A DNA stretch of 30,972 nt, taken from positions 1 through 30,972 of the IMG/VR virus record IMGVR_UViG_3300042691_017924, one strand, 5' to 3'. Under the pieces are notes generated by a model that saw nothing but the letters and a program-made list of their open reading frames with translations, did not search any database and had not been told where the DNA came from. Source of the stretch: a virus. The stretch's first letter is position 1. Each line of letters starts with the position of its first letter. Positions 22,824 through 29,798 of the stretch are shown in pieces. Position numbers and translations under genes: made by a program.

Positions 22824-22988
22824 TTATTTTTTCTTGGCAACAATCGACCAGACTGTTCCAATTAGTGCGGTTACGCCACCGATAACTTCAGTTAGTTGGG
22901 TTTCATCTAATAATCCTTTCATGATTAATAATCCACCTACAAATGTGAATGCGTGTCTTACAATACCTAATACTTGTTCTTGTGTCAT
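22824..22988 (-). CDS. 54-residue holin-like membrane protein
   Basis: Read directly from the minus strand: MTQEQVLGIVRHAFTFVGG to the end IGTVWSIVAKKK. It has a hydrophobic N-terminal segment (about 8-24), a short polar DETQ turn, and a second hydrophobic helix ending in WSIVAKKK. This layout closely resembles small phage holins of the Pam3-gp28 type. A GTATTTAT box lies 28 nt upstream and a bidirectional terminator directly follows, so it is a separate late-type unit. Too short for usual gene-length cut-offs. Confidence 0.72.
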   Translation of the reverse strand: MTQEQVLGIVRHAFTFVGGLLIMKGLLDETQLTEVIGGVTALIGTVWSIVAKKK

Positions 22989-23016
22989 TTTACTTGTTTT
23001 AAAAGTTTATTTAATA

Positions 23017-23024
23017 ATAAATAC
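23017..23024 (-). promoter_or_regulatory. Late-type box GTATTTAT before the holin-like gene
   Basis: Sense TTTTGTATTTATTATTAA, 28 nt before the ATG at 22988. Confidence 0.45.
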
Positions 23025-23084
23025 AAAATTCATGTCTTATTTCGAGTAGAAAAACTTATTCGAACATATATATAAAATAAATTC

Positions 23085-23116
23085 CATTGATTTAGTTCGA
23101 TATCAATGATTTTTTT
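23085..23116 (+). terminator. Terminator-like hairpin upstream of the HExxH protein
   Basis: CATTGAT / ATCAATG with a 10-nt loop and seven T, only 15 nt before the ATG at 23132. With no gene just upstream on this strand it could be an attenuator. Confidence 0.4.
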
Positions 23117-23131
23117 AAAAATTTATTTTAT

Positions 23132-23662
23132 ATGAAAAGATTATGGTTAATTTTAGGATTAGTTGTTGTTTTAATTTCTTTATTTTTTATTGTCATTAAG
23201 GTTACTGGAGAAGAAAAGTACTTCAATAAAGTAGATTTGAGTTATAATAATGTTATATCAAATACAATTAATCCCAGTTTTTATGATACAATTTTAAGTG
23301 TTGGATTAGATGAAATGGGAATTATGGGTCAAACAATAGTAGTATCACAATTAAGTGATGCTTCTAAATTACAATTTAACGGAGAACTTAAAGCCCATAT
23401 TAGATATTACAACGGTGTTTTTTATCTCTTTATAGATGAGTACAGTAGATTACAATCAATACAAATAATTTCACATGAAATCATACACATTGATCAATAT
23501 TTAAGCGAACAACTTGTATACGAAAACAATATGGTGATATGGGAAACTCAACCATACGATATTGACCAATTAGAATATGATAATAGACCATGGGAAAGGG
23601 ACGCATTTGATAGAGAAAATATGTTATCAAGTAAAATTAATAATATACTATACGAAGAATAG
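23132..23662 (+). CDS. Membrane-anchored HExxH metalloprotein
   Basis: A 176-residue protein with an N-terminal membrane anchor or uncleaved signal (residues 4-24) and an extracytoplasmic zinc site: HEIIH (His115, Glu116, His119) with a likely third ligand Glu155 in RPWERDAF, the pattern of small gluzincin-like peptidases (HExxH plus downstream E in a W/E/A context). It is unrelated to the metzincin at 19663. Substrate unknown; peptidoglycan cross-links or envelope proteins are possible. It leads a plus-strand run of envelope genes. Confidence 0.78.
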   Translation: MKRLWLILGLVVVLISLFFIVIKVTGEEKYFNKVDLSYNNVISNTINPSFYDTILSVGLDEMGIMGQTIVVSQLSDASKLQFNGELKAHIRYYNGVFYLFIDEYSRLQSIQIISHEIIHIDQYLSEQLVYENNMVIWETQPYDIDQLEYDNRPWERDAFDRENMLSSKINNILYEE

Positions 23663-23671
23663 AGTTTATTT

Positions 23672-23702
23672 TTTTATTTAATTTCTTTAAATTAAATAAA
23701 AA
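23672..23702. repeat. AT-only inverted repeat
   Basis: TTTATTTAATTT - CTTT - AAATTAAATAAA, at least 12 bp, between two genes. It lacks a T tail on either strand, so a simple terminator is doubtful. Confidence 0.6.
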
Positions 23703-23705
23703 ACT

Positions 23706-23933
23706 ATGTATTGGACATTTCATCTAATATGCACTTTCTATTGTGTAATTCAATTAATAAAAAAATATCGAAAATTTGAAAATCCTGGAATGATTGGACA
23801 TACACCAGGATTGGATATTATAATGGTTGTTGTTTTATCTCCAATTCTGGCAACTGTCGATTTATCACTCACATGGATTCGTTTATATAGAGAGGCTGAA
23901 GAATCTAGAAGAAACAATCAAAAAGTTTTATAA
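23706..23933 (+). CDS. Small two-TM membrane protein
   Basis: A 75-residue protein with hydrophobic segments at about 3-17 and 37-58 and a charged C-terminus (REAEESRRNNQKVL). Between them is a polar loop (KKYRKFENPGMIGHTPG). No family recognised. It sits between the HExxH protein and the barrel gene in an envelope-themed run. Confidence 0.65.
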   Translation: MYWTFHLICTFYCVIQLIKKYRKFENPGMIGHTPGLDIIMVVVLSPILATVDLSLTWIRLYREAEESRRNNQKVL

Positions 23934-23959
23934 ATTAATTAATCCTACCCTAATCACTC

Positions 23960-24337
23960 ATGAAAAAAACAATCCTAATCACAATAATCACATTACTCAC
24001 ATTGACGGTAAAATCACAAGATTATTGGAGAACTTTAACACTATCAACAATTGCCGGTACAAATGGTGTTGATAGGTTTAATACCGTTTCGGCATCCCTT
24101 CATTATGATTTAAAAAATAAATTTTTTGTTTCAAATTGGACGGGATTACAAATACAAAGAACCGGAGAAATAAATAGTTGGTTCTCAACTCAAACAACAA
24201 TAAACAAATACATCGGAAAATGGAATGTCGGTATTGGACATCAGTATGGACTATTCTCTATACCAAACAGTAGAATTTTAAAAAATAATTCATCATACTT
24301 CGTTTCATCCGTGTCATATAGATTTAAATTAAGATGA
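23960..24337 (+). CDS. Small exported outer-membrane-type beta protein
   Basis: A 125-residue protein with a signal peptide (MKKTILITIITLLTLTVKSQ, Bacteroidota KSQ end) and alternating strands that end in SSYFVSSVSYRFKLR, a typical outer-membrane barrel C-terminus with an aromatic near the end. At about 105 mature residues it is short for a full barrel (perhaps six strands). It is translationally coupled to the GT2 synthase gene (TGA-C-ATG). In Bacteroidota, YaiO-type barrels sit beside GT2 synthases; whether this is a reduced version is not decided. Confidence 0.7.
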   Translation: MKKTILITIITLLTLTVKSQDYWRTLTLSTIAGTNGVDRFNTVSASLHYDLKNKFFVSNWTGLQIQRTGEINSWFSTQTTINKYIGKWNVGIGHQYGLFSIPNSRILKNNSSYFVSSVSYRFKLR

Positions 24338-24338
24338 C

Positions 24339-25733
24339 ATGGAATCACAAATTTATCAATGGATTGTTACATTAACAATCGCCGGATATATCTCATATTC
24401 GTTAATTATTTTATGTGTTTACTTAATTGCCACAATTAGAGTTTGGAAATTTTATAAACCAAGTCCCGAATTAAATATTGAAAATCAAAATAATCCTAAA
24501 GTATCTATAATACTACCTGCCTATAATGAAGAAGTATCGATTGTCGATTCGGTTAAGTCAGTTTTAAATCAAGATTACAATAATATTGAAATTATTATTG
24601 TAAATGACGGATCGACAGATGATACAAAGAATATTCTAATTAAAGAATTTAATTTAAAATATTCAAAATCCAAATTAGAAAAATTTGACGAACTATTACT
24701 TGATTACCCCGATTTTTATTTTTCAGAATTAGATTCATTATATTTTAATAAAAATATTACATTAATAAACACAACCAATGGGGGTAAATCATCCGCATTA
24801 AATTTTGGAATAATTTATTCTGATTCTGATTTCATATTAAACATTGATGCCGACACAATATTGATTAAGACTGCAATATCAAAAACATTAAGTTGTATGA
24901 GACCAGATTGTGATGCTGTCTCATGTTTTGTTGGGGTGGCAAATGGTAATGAAATTTCTAATGGCGAAATAATAAAACATGAAGTACCCAAAAAAATATT
25001 ACCAAGAATTCAATGGTTAGAATATGTACGTAGTTTTATTTTATGGAGAACCGCAAACGATAAACAAAACGCCACTTTGGTTATGCCGGGAGCGTATAGT
25101 TTTGTTAGAAAAAATACACTCATAGATTCTGGTGGATACAAACCAAATTTTTTAAGTGAAGACATGGAACTTACATTGAATATTATAAGAAACAAAAAGA
25201 AAATTCAATTCATATCAGAATTCTTCGCTTGGACTGAAGTGCCAGAAAATTTAAAATCGTTAACAAAGCAGAGATTAAGATGGTATAGGGGTGGTTTACA
25301 AAACTTATTAAAATATAGAAAATTAACGTTTAGTAGAAAACACAGTAAGTTTACTTCGTTTTATATGTTACCATTTTTATGGTTTGCTGATGTTATTGGT
25401 ATATGGGTAGAACTTTTCGGTATAATACAAATTATAATTTTTTACGTTATGTCAATTAATGTTAACTGGAACTTATTTTTCATATCATGGACAATAATTG
25501 CGGTCACATACTACATCATAATGACATTGTTAATATTATTTGTTAAATACAAATTGATTGGTAAGAATGAGGACTTAAAATTATACAGGACTATTCCTAT
25601 CATATTTTTTGAAATATTCACATATCATTATATAAATCTGTATTGGATGTTGAAATCTCATACAAATCATTATTTGGGGAGAATGAAAAAGTGGGATAAA
25701 TTTGAAAGAGTCGGTTTCTTGAAAAGAAATTAG
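24339..25733 (+). CDS. Membrane-embedded processive GT2 glycosyltransferase
   Basis: A 464-residue polysaccharide synthase-like enzyme. N-terminal TM (about 10-33), GT2 catalytic domain with SIILPAYNEE (56-65), VNDGSTDD (88-95), donor DAD in LNIDADT (Asp170, Asp172), catalytic SED (273-275) and QRLRW (311-315), then C-terminal TM segments (about 340-365, 375-400). QxxRW marks processive synthases such as PgaC/BcsA/hyaluronan synthases, so it would polymerise and extrude a glycan across the inner membrane. The gene is coupled to a barrel gene upstream. Such a complete synthase is unusual in a phage and suggests gene capture. Confidence 0.9.
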   Translation: MESQIYQWIVTLTIAGYISYSLIILCVYLIATIRVWKFYKPSPELNIENQNNPKVSIILPAYNEEVSIVDSVKSVLNQDYNNIEIIIVNDGSTDDTKNILIKEFNLKYSKSKLEKFDELLLDYPDFYFSELDSLYFNKNITLINTTNGGKSSALNFGIIYSDSDFILNIDADTILIKTAISKTLSCMRPDCDAVSCFVGVANGNEISNGEIIKHEVPKKILPRIQWLEYVRSFILWRTANDKQNATLVMPGAYSFVRKNTLIDSGGYKPNFLSEDMELTLNIIRNKKKIQFISEFFAWTEVPENLKSLTKQRLRWYRGGLQNLLKYRKLTFSRKHSKFTSFYMLPFLWFADVIGIWVELFGIIQIIIFYVMSINVNWNLFFISWTIIAVTYYIIMTLLILFVKYKLIGKNEDLKLYRTIPIIFFEIFTYHYINLYWMLKSHTNHYLGRMKKWDKFERVGFLKRN

Positions 25734-25922
25734 TTACTTTCTTTTTCTATATTTTAAAATTAACTTTATAATTGTGATAACAAAAACAAGAGTTACCGCA
25801 AAATATGCCAACGGATCGCCAGATATCTTATGTAATAAGTCTATAAGTTTATCAATTATATCAATATAATAGTCAATGTCAAGAAAATCGTCAAAATTGG
25901 GTGTAAGTAGTGTGGTGTACAT
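25734..25922 (-). CDS. Small single-TM membrane protein
   Basis: A 62-residue protein: acidic N-terminal half (DDFLDIDYYIDIIDKLIDLL), one transmembrane helix (about 39-57), basic tail KYRKRK. The stop abuts the GT2 stop on the other strand. The sense sequence ATATTTAT-AGGT-ATG gives it the same 4-nt-spaced box as terL and portal, which argues it is a real gene. Possibly a lysis or inhibitor peptide; unproven. Confidence 0.6.
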   Translation of the reverse strand: MYTTLLTPNFDDFLDIDYYIDIIDKLIDLLHKISGDPLAYFAVTLVFVITIIKLILKYRKRK

Positions 25923-25926
25923 ACCT

Positions 25927-25934
25927 ATAAATAT
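25927..25934 (-). promoter_or_regulatory. Late-type box ATATTTAT
   Basis: Sense ATATTTAT, 4 nt before the ATG at 25922. Confidence 0.42.
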
Positions 25935-25993
25935 TACTTAACAACTACTTTTATAAATTTGACATATTAAAATAAATTATATAAATTTTATAT

Positions 25994-26455
25994 ATGAAAA
26001 AATTTGAAACATTATACGGTAATAAAATTGAGAATGTTGTCGAATATATTAGAGGATATCTCTCAAATAAAAATGATGTTGAAATACTGATTGGATCAGA
26101 CTCACAATCATATAAAAATATAAAAACGGTTTACGGGATTGTCATTGCATTATATGTAAAAGGGAAAGGTGCTCATGTCATTTGTACAAGAGAAACCGAA
26201 CCAATACAACATAACACCTCAGTTCGTTTATTAAATGAGGTGTGGAAATCCATCGAAGTTGCAGAATTTTTAAAAGAAAATGGATTACCAAAACCACAAT
26301 GGATTGACATAGACCTAAATCCAGACCCTAAATATAAGTCCAACTCAGTTTTAAGACAAGCGGTTGGTTTAGTAGAAGGTATGGGTTATAAGGTCAGATA
26401 TAAACAATTAGGGGCAGTTTCTACGTATGCCGCCAATCATTTAGTAAGAATTTAA
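25994..26455 (+). CDS. YkuK-like RNase H-fold protein (DUF458 type)
   Basis: A 153-residue protein with the RNase H-like pattern of the YkuK/DUF458 family: first-strand VEILIGSDSQSY (Asp36), a second strand VYGIVIALYVKGKGAHVI, then WIDIDLNPDPKYKSN (Asp105, Asp107) and a C-terminal helix. Acidic residues at the expected sites support a metal-dependent nuclease fold, but activity in this family is not established. It lies just upstream of a short basic gene, tRNA-Met and the large structured RNA, so a role on RNA is an attractive guess. Confidence 0.82.
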   Translation: MKKFETLYGNKIENVVEYIRGYLSNKNDVEILIGSDSQSYKNIKTVYGIVIALYVKGKGAHVICTRETEPIQHNTSVRLLNEVWKSIEVAEFLKENGLPKPQWIDIDLNPDPKYKSNSVLRQAVGLVEGMGYKVRYKQLGAVSTYAANHLVRI

Positions 26456-26465
26456 AAAATATAAA

Positions 26466-26669
26466 ATGAAAACAATTAAGTCGTTAAAACAAACAAAAGA
26501 AGTAGAATTAGGTGAAATTCGAAGAGTGGATGATAAGACCGCACATAACATGGTTGGGTCTATGTGGGGATACATCTCAAAAAAAGAATGGAAATCCTCA
26601 ACACCAAAACCAACACCAGTCGATGTTTCAGAAAAAAGTAAAAAAAATTTGAAAAAAACATCAAAATAA
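26466..26669 (+). CDS. Short basic protein upstream of tRNA-Met
   Basis: A 67-residue Lys-rich protein, MKTIKSLKQTKEVELGEIRR, then DDKTAHNMVGSMWGYISKKEW and a disordered Lys/Pro/Ser tail. It starts 10 nt after the YkuK-like stop and ends 25 nt before the promoter region of tRNA-Met. The AHNMVGSMWGYISKKEWK core looks like a conserved phage motif, but no function is recognised. The basic tail could contact nucleic acid. Confidence 0.7.
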   Translation: MKTIKSLKQTKEVELGEIRRVDDKTAHNMVGSMWGYISKKEWKSSTPKPTPVDVSEKSKKNLKKTSK

Positions 26670-26693
26670 TTTTGTTTTTGTAAAAACTCATCG

Positions 26694-26701
26694 TATATTT
26701 G
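26694..26701 (+). promoter_or_regulatory. Host-type -7 box TATATTTG before tRNA-Met
   Basis: TATATTTG, with TTTTTG about 15 nt further upstream as a -33 candidate. It leads into the 33-nt leader repeat. Confidence 0.55.
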
Positions 26702-26730
26702 TAAAACAATCGGAAACGATAAAGTTCTTT
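26698..26730 (+). repeat. Leader repeat, copy 1 (tRNA-Met)
   Basis: 33 nt identical to 26860-26892. It begins at the end of the promoter box and contains a mini-hairpin ATCG-GAAA-CGAT. Confidence 0.95.
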
Positions 26731-26737
26731 TAAATAT

Positions 26738-26809
26738 TGTGAGGTAGAGCAGTGGTAGCTCGGAAGGCTCATAACCTTTAGGTCGTTGGTTCGAATCCAT
26801 CCCTCGCAA
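26738..26809 (+). tRNA. tRNA-Met (anticodon CAU)
   Basis: Acceptor TGTGAGG/CCTCGCA, D arm GAGC-AGTGGTA-GCTC, anticodon stem GAAGG/CCTTT around CTCATAA, variable loop AGGTC, T arm GTTGG-TTCGAAT-CCATC with a T-T mismatch, discriminator A, no encoded CCA. An elongator-type CAU tRNA; identity as lysidine-modified tRNA-Ile2 cannot be excluded. Confidence 0.92.
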
Positions 26810-26855
26810 CAGAAAAAAAGTTTTATAAAAATTTGGAAATATAAAAAATGTTTCT

Positions 26856-26863
26856 TAATTTTG
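26856..26863 (+). promoter_or_regulatory. Host-type promoter of the large structured RNA
   Basis: TAATTTTG (-7) with TTTG about 20 nt upstream (26832-26835) as -33 element. It is separate from the tRNA-Met promoter. Confidence 0.58.
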
Positions 26864-26892
26864 TAAAACAATCGGAAACGATAAAGTTCTTT
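26860..26892 (+). repeat. Leader repeat, copy 2 (large structured RNA)
   Basis: 33 nt identical to the tRNA-Met leader at 26698-26730, including the GAAA mini-hairpin. Confidence 0.95.
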
Positions 26893-27797
26893 GACTCAAA
26901 ATATTGGCCGCCTATGGTCAACAAAATAAACCATGAAAGTGGTATAAAGTGAATCTGAATTAGTTATTCAGGTTTGCGGTTTCGGTAACGGAACTCGAGT
27001 AGGCAAGCGAGATATCATTAAACCTTTTGTACCGAGGGTAACACTGTAGGGAAAATGGTTTGGTGACCAAGCGATACCGGTCGTTTGGTTGAGGTGGGAA
27101 CACCAATAAAAATAACTCGTAGGATTATCGTAAGAAGTGTGGTTCATCCAATTATACAATTACGTGATTCAATATGATGGAGGTCTTAAAACCGAAAGGT
27201 ATGATGATGTACAGGTGGTGCTGTTATTGTCCTTGATTTGAATCTACCAAGGTTCATTTTTCGAAGATGTCCAAGAGTATGGAGGTAGGGATATCTCAGA
27301 GGGTAGTTTAGTATCGTGTTGTTCAAAAGATGACATGGCTGGCAGACGAGCCACTACCTTCCAAATCGGTAACTAAATCACTTTGTTAATTTTGGTTTAA
27401 CAAACTACAATAAAATAAAGGAAAAGTGCTCGTCAGTCATTAGAGACAGGTGACTACATAGTCGTGAGGGGTTCACGGCCACAAAGGGTTCCAAGCCTAA
27501 TGTGAGTTTCCAGAAAGTTCTCTAGTCCCGCAAGGACTAATTGGGGTGGCAATCTCGAAGAGTAATGAGTATGGTGAGAGTATCTGATGACTTAAGGATT
27601 GGTTAATCTAATTGACCGTCACTGATTGGTACAGTTCAAAAGACTGTGGATATGAAAGGAAACAATAATCTTTCTAAAGTCAATCACTAAAACTTGTAAT
27701 CTCAGAGTTTTTTTCTTTGTTTAAAAAAACAAAGTGGTGGAGATAAAATAAAATTATTGGTTAGTTCCCGAAGTCAGAAGAAATTCTGACTTTTTTT
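26864..27797 (+). ncRNA. Large structured non-coding RNA, GOLLD/ROOL-like candidate
   Basis: About 0.93 kb from promoter to terminator, with no credible gene in any frame and higher GC than its neighbours. Hairpins read by eye, in order: TATGGT/ACCATG (26913-26935), CTGAAT/ATTCAG (26955-26971), GTTTCG-GTAA-CGGAAC (26979-26994), TTGG/CCAA (27060-27070), GGTG-GGAA-CACC (27093-27104), ACC-GAAA-GGT (27191-27200), CCTTG/CAAGG (27231-27252), GGTAG/CTACC (27302-27358) enclosing TGGC/GCCA, GACT/AGTC and CGTGA/TCACG (27452-27477), TAGTCC-CGCAA-GGACTA (27523-27539). A 3' three-way junction, TGATTG/CAATCA (27623-27686), holds ACAGT/ACTGT and GAAAG/CTTTC. Three GNRA loops fit tertiary docking. Size, complexity and tRNA neighbour recall GOLLD and ROOL RNAs of phages; family membership is inferred, not shown. 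Confidence 0.8.
27771..27797 (+). terminator. Rho-independent terminator of the large RNA
   Basis: Perfect 9-bp stem AAGTCAGAA / TTCTGACTT with GAAA loop and seven T. A weaker hairpin CTTTGTTT/AAACAAAG lies at 27714-27733. Confidence 0.93.
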
Positions 27798-27855
27798 GTT
27801 TTATAGATATACCAATATTATTTGTTTTTGTTGTAAGATTATTTATATTATATTA

Positions 27856-29781
27856 ATGAATAAAAAAATAATAAGTTTTATTAACCCAAATTTTTCCCAA
27901 GGTCCGAAAGAACTTAACGCGTATTATTTACCATATAGTGTTGGTGTTTTATGGTCATATGTTAATCAATTTGAGTTTATACAAGAAAACTATGAATTAG
28001 GTGAAGTTATTTGGAAAAGAGAAAAAATTGATGATGTTGCTGATAGGTTAAAAAATCATGATATAGTTGGTTTTAGTTGTTACATATGGAACGCGAAGTA
28101 TTGTTATGAATTATCTAAAAGATTAAAAAAATTAAATCCAAAAATTTTAATAATTTTTGGTGGCCCAGAACCGGCAATAGAAAAGATAGATTTTTTTAAG
28201 AATCACCCATATATTGATGTTTGTGTTGTAAGAGAAGGTGAAATTACTTTAAAAAATTTATTGGAATCATTCGTTGTTAGTGATGATTTTCGAAACATTA
28301 ATGGTTTAGTTATCAATAATAATGGATTACCTCACAAGACAGGAATAACTGAAAGGATATCTGATTTAGATACAATACCAAGTCCATATTTAAATGGTTT
28401 TTTTGATAAAATTATAAAAGATAATCCTGAATGTATTTGGAATGCAACTGTCGAAACAAATAGGGGATGTCCTTACATGTGTACTTTTTGTGATTGGGGT
28501 AGTTTAACATATAGTAAAATTAAAGTATATGGGTTAGATAGGGTTTTTGATGAATTAGAATGGGTGGGAAAAAATAAATGCGACTACATTAGTTTTACTG
28601 ATGCGAATTTTGGAATTTTTGAAGAAAGAGATTCAATGATTGCCGATAAATTAATTGAAGTTCAGAACAAATATAATGCACCGAGAAATTATGCAGTTGC
28701 ATGGGCCAAAAATCAAAAGAAATCTGTAATTGAAATTGTTAGGAAACTTATTAATTACGGTAAATCTAGAATAGGATTAAATCTTAGTGTACAAAGTTTA
28801 GATGATGGTGTTTTAAGTGCAATTAAAAGAAAAAATTTACAAACTAATAAAATAGAAGAAGTTTTTTTAATGTGTGAGAAAAATGGTATTCCTCTATATA
28901 CCGAAGTTATTCTCGGTCTACCAGGAGAAACATTAGAAACATTTAAAGAAACTCTTTATAAACTTTTTAGGATAAATAATCATAGTGGTATATCAGTATA
29001 CCAGGCACAATTATTAGAAAATTCAGAAATGAATTTATCTCAAAGATTGGAATATAAAATTGAAGGTGCGTTAGTTTATGATTATCTATATGGTTACAGT
29101 ACCGAAAATGAGGTTATGGAGTCCATAGAAGTGGTCACATCAACAAAAGATTTACCAAGAGAAGATATGATTGCAGCACAAGTATATTCTTGGTTTTTAA
29201 ATACTTTTCATATTGATGGTATTACAAGTTTTATTAGTAGATTTTTATACAATTATTATAATATCGATTATTCAGAATTTTACGAAAAACTCTTTTTGCA
29301 TATCCAAAAAGATAAATGGTTAAATGATGAAGTTAAGTCAATTACCGTTAATTATAAAAATTGGACTGATTATGGAAAAATAGATTACCCACCAATTGGT
29401 AATATGGAAGTTTATGGTTTTAATCTTATTCATAGTACTATAGCAAAAATACAATTAGAAAATAAATATGAACATGTGTTTTCGATAGTTGAAGATTTTG
29501 TAAAAACCAATTTTAATATTGGTGAAGAATTTTATGATGAATTAATTGATTTACAAAGAAATTATTTTATTGATTATAATAAAGTAAATACATATCCAAA
29601 AACAGTTGAATACAAATATGATATTTTAGGGTTTGTTCAAGAAAATTTAGATTTAAATAAACATAGTATTTTGACATATGATTTTCCAGAAAATAAGGAA
29701 ATGTCATTATTACGTTTTTGTGAAAATTTATATTTTGGTAGACGTAGGAATTTTGGTAAGGCATGGATTAATAAAAAATAA
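27856..29781 (+). CDS. Radical SAM enzyme with B12-binding-like N-domain
   Basis: A 641-residue enzyme from MNKKIISFINPN. The N-terminal 150 residues form a Rossmann-type, B12-binding-like domain (DIVGFSCYIWN, ILIIFGGPEPA, VVREGE); no DxHxxG cobalamin loop is visible. The radical SAM core has RGCPYMCTFCDWG with Cys205, Cys209, Cys212, then SFTDANFGI, LNLSVQSLDD and EVILGLPGET. The last 230 residues are unrecognised. Related proteins occur in marine T4-like phages; substrate unknown. The longer frame from 27796 is rejected because it starts within the terminator T-run; TTATTTAT lies 9 nt before the chosen ATG. Confidence 0.92.
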   Translation: MNKKIISFINPNFSQGPKELNAYYLPYSVGVLWSYVNQFEFIQENYELGEVIWKREKIDDVADRLKNHDIVGFSCYIWNAKYCYELSKRLKKLNPKILIIFGGPEPAIEKIDFFKNHPYIDVCVVREGEITLKNLLESFVVSDDFRNINGLVINNNGLPHKTGITERISDLDTIPSPYLNGFFDKIIKDNPECIWNATVETNRGCPYMCTFCDWGSLTYSKIKVYGLDRVFDELEWVGKNKCDYISFTDANFGIFEERDSMIADKLIEVQNKYNAPRNYAVAWAKNQKKSVIEIVRKLINYGKSRIGLNLSVQSLDDGVLSAIKRKNLQTNKIEEVFLMCEKNGIPLYTEVILGLPGETLETFKETLYKLFRINNHSGISVYQAQLLENSEMNLSQRLEYKIEGALVYDYLYGYSTENEVMESIEVVTSTKDLPREDMIAAQVYSWFLNTFHIDGITSFISRFLYNYYNIDYSEFYEKLFLHIQKDKWLNDEVKSITVNYKNWTDYGKIDYPPIGNMEVYGFNLIHSTIAKIQLENKYEHVFSIVEDFVKTNFNIGEEFYDELIDLQRNYFIDYNKVNTYPKTVEYKYDILGFVQENLDLNKHSILTYDFPENKEMSLLRFCENLYFGRRRNFGKAWINKK

Positions 29782-29786
29782 TTTTT

Positions 29787-29794
29787 TATATTTG
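29787..29794 (+). promoter_or_regulatory. Host-type -7 box TATATTTG before the phosphoesterase
   Basis: TATATTTG-TTTA-ATG, the same short spacing as the lipoprotein gene; implies a leaderless mRNA if used. Confidence 0.38.
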
Positions 29795-29798
29795 TTTA

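Noticed and set aside
26441-26871. Two minus-strand open frames crossing tRNA-Met
   Set aside because: They overlap a clear tRNA and the short basic gene on the other strand, have no promoter or start context, and their middle is just the antisense of the tRNA.
26968-27159. Minus-strand 63-codon frame inside the giant RNA
   Set aside because: It is the only frame above 60 codons inside the RNA, lacks an upstream signal, and lies across several plus-strand hairpins.
26864-27797. Group I or group II intron, RNase P RNA or rRNA fragment as the identity of the large RNA
   Set aside because: No domain V-like hairpin, no group I P7 core, no RNase P conserved blocks or rRNA landmarks could be found by eye, and no split gene flanks it.
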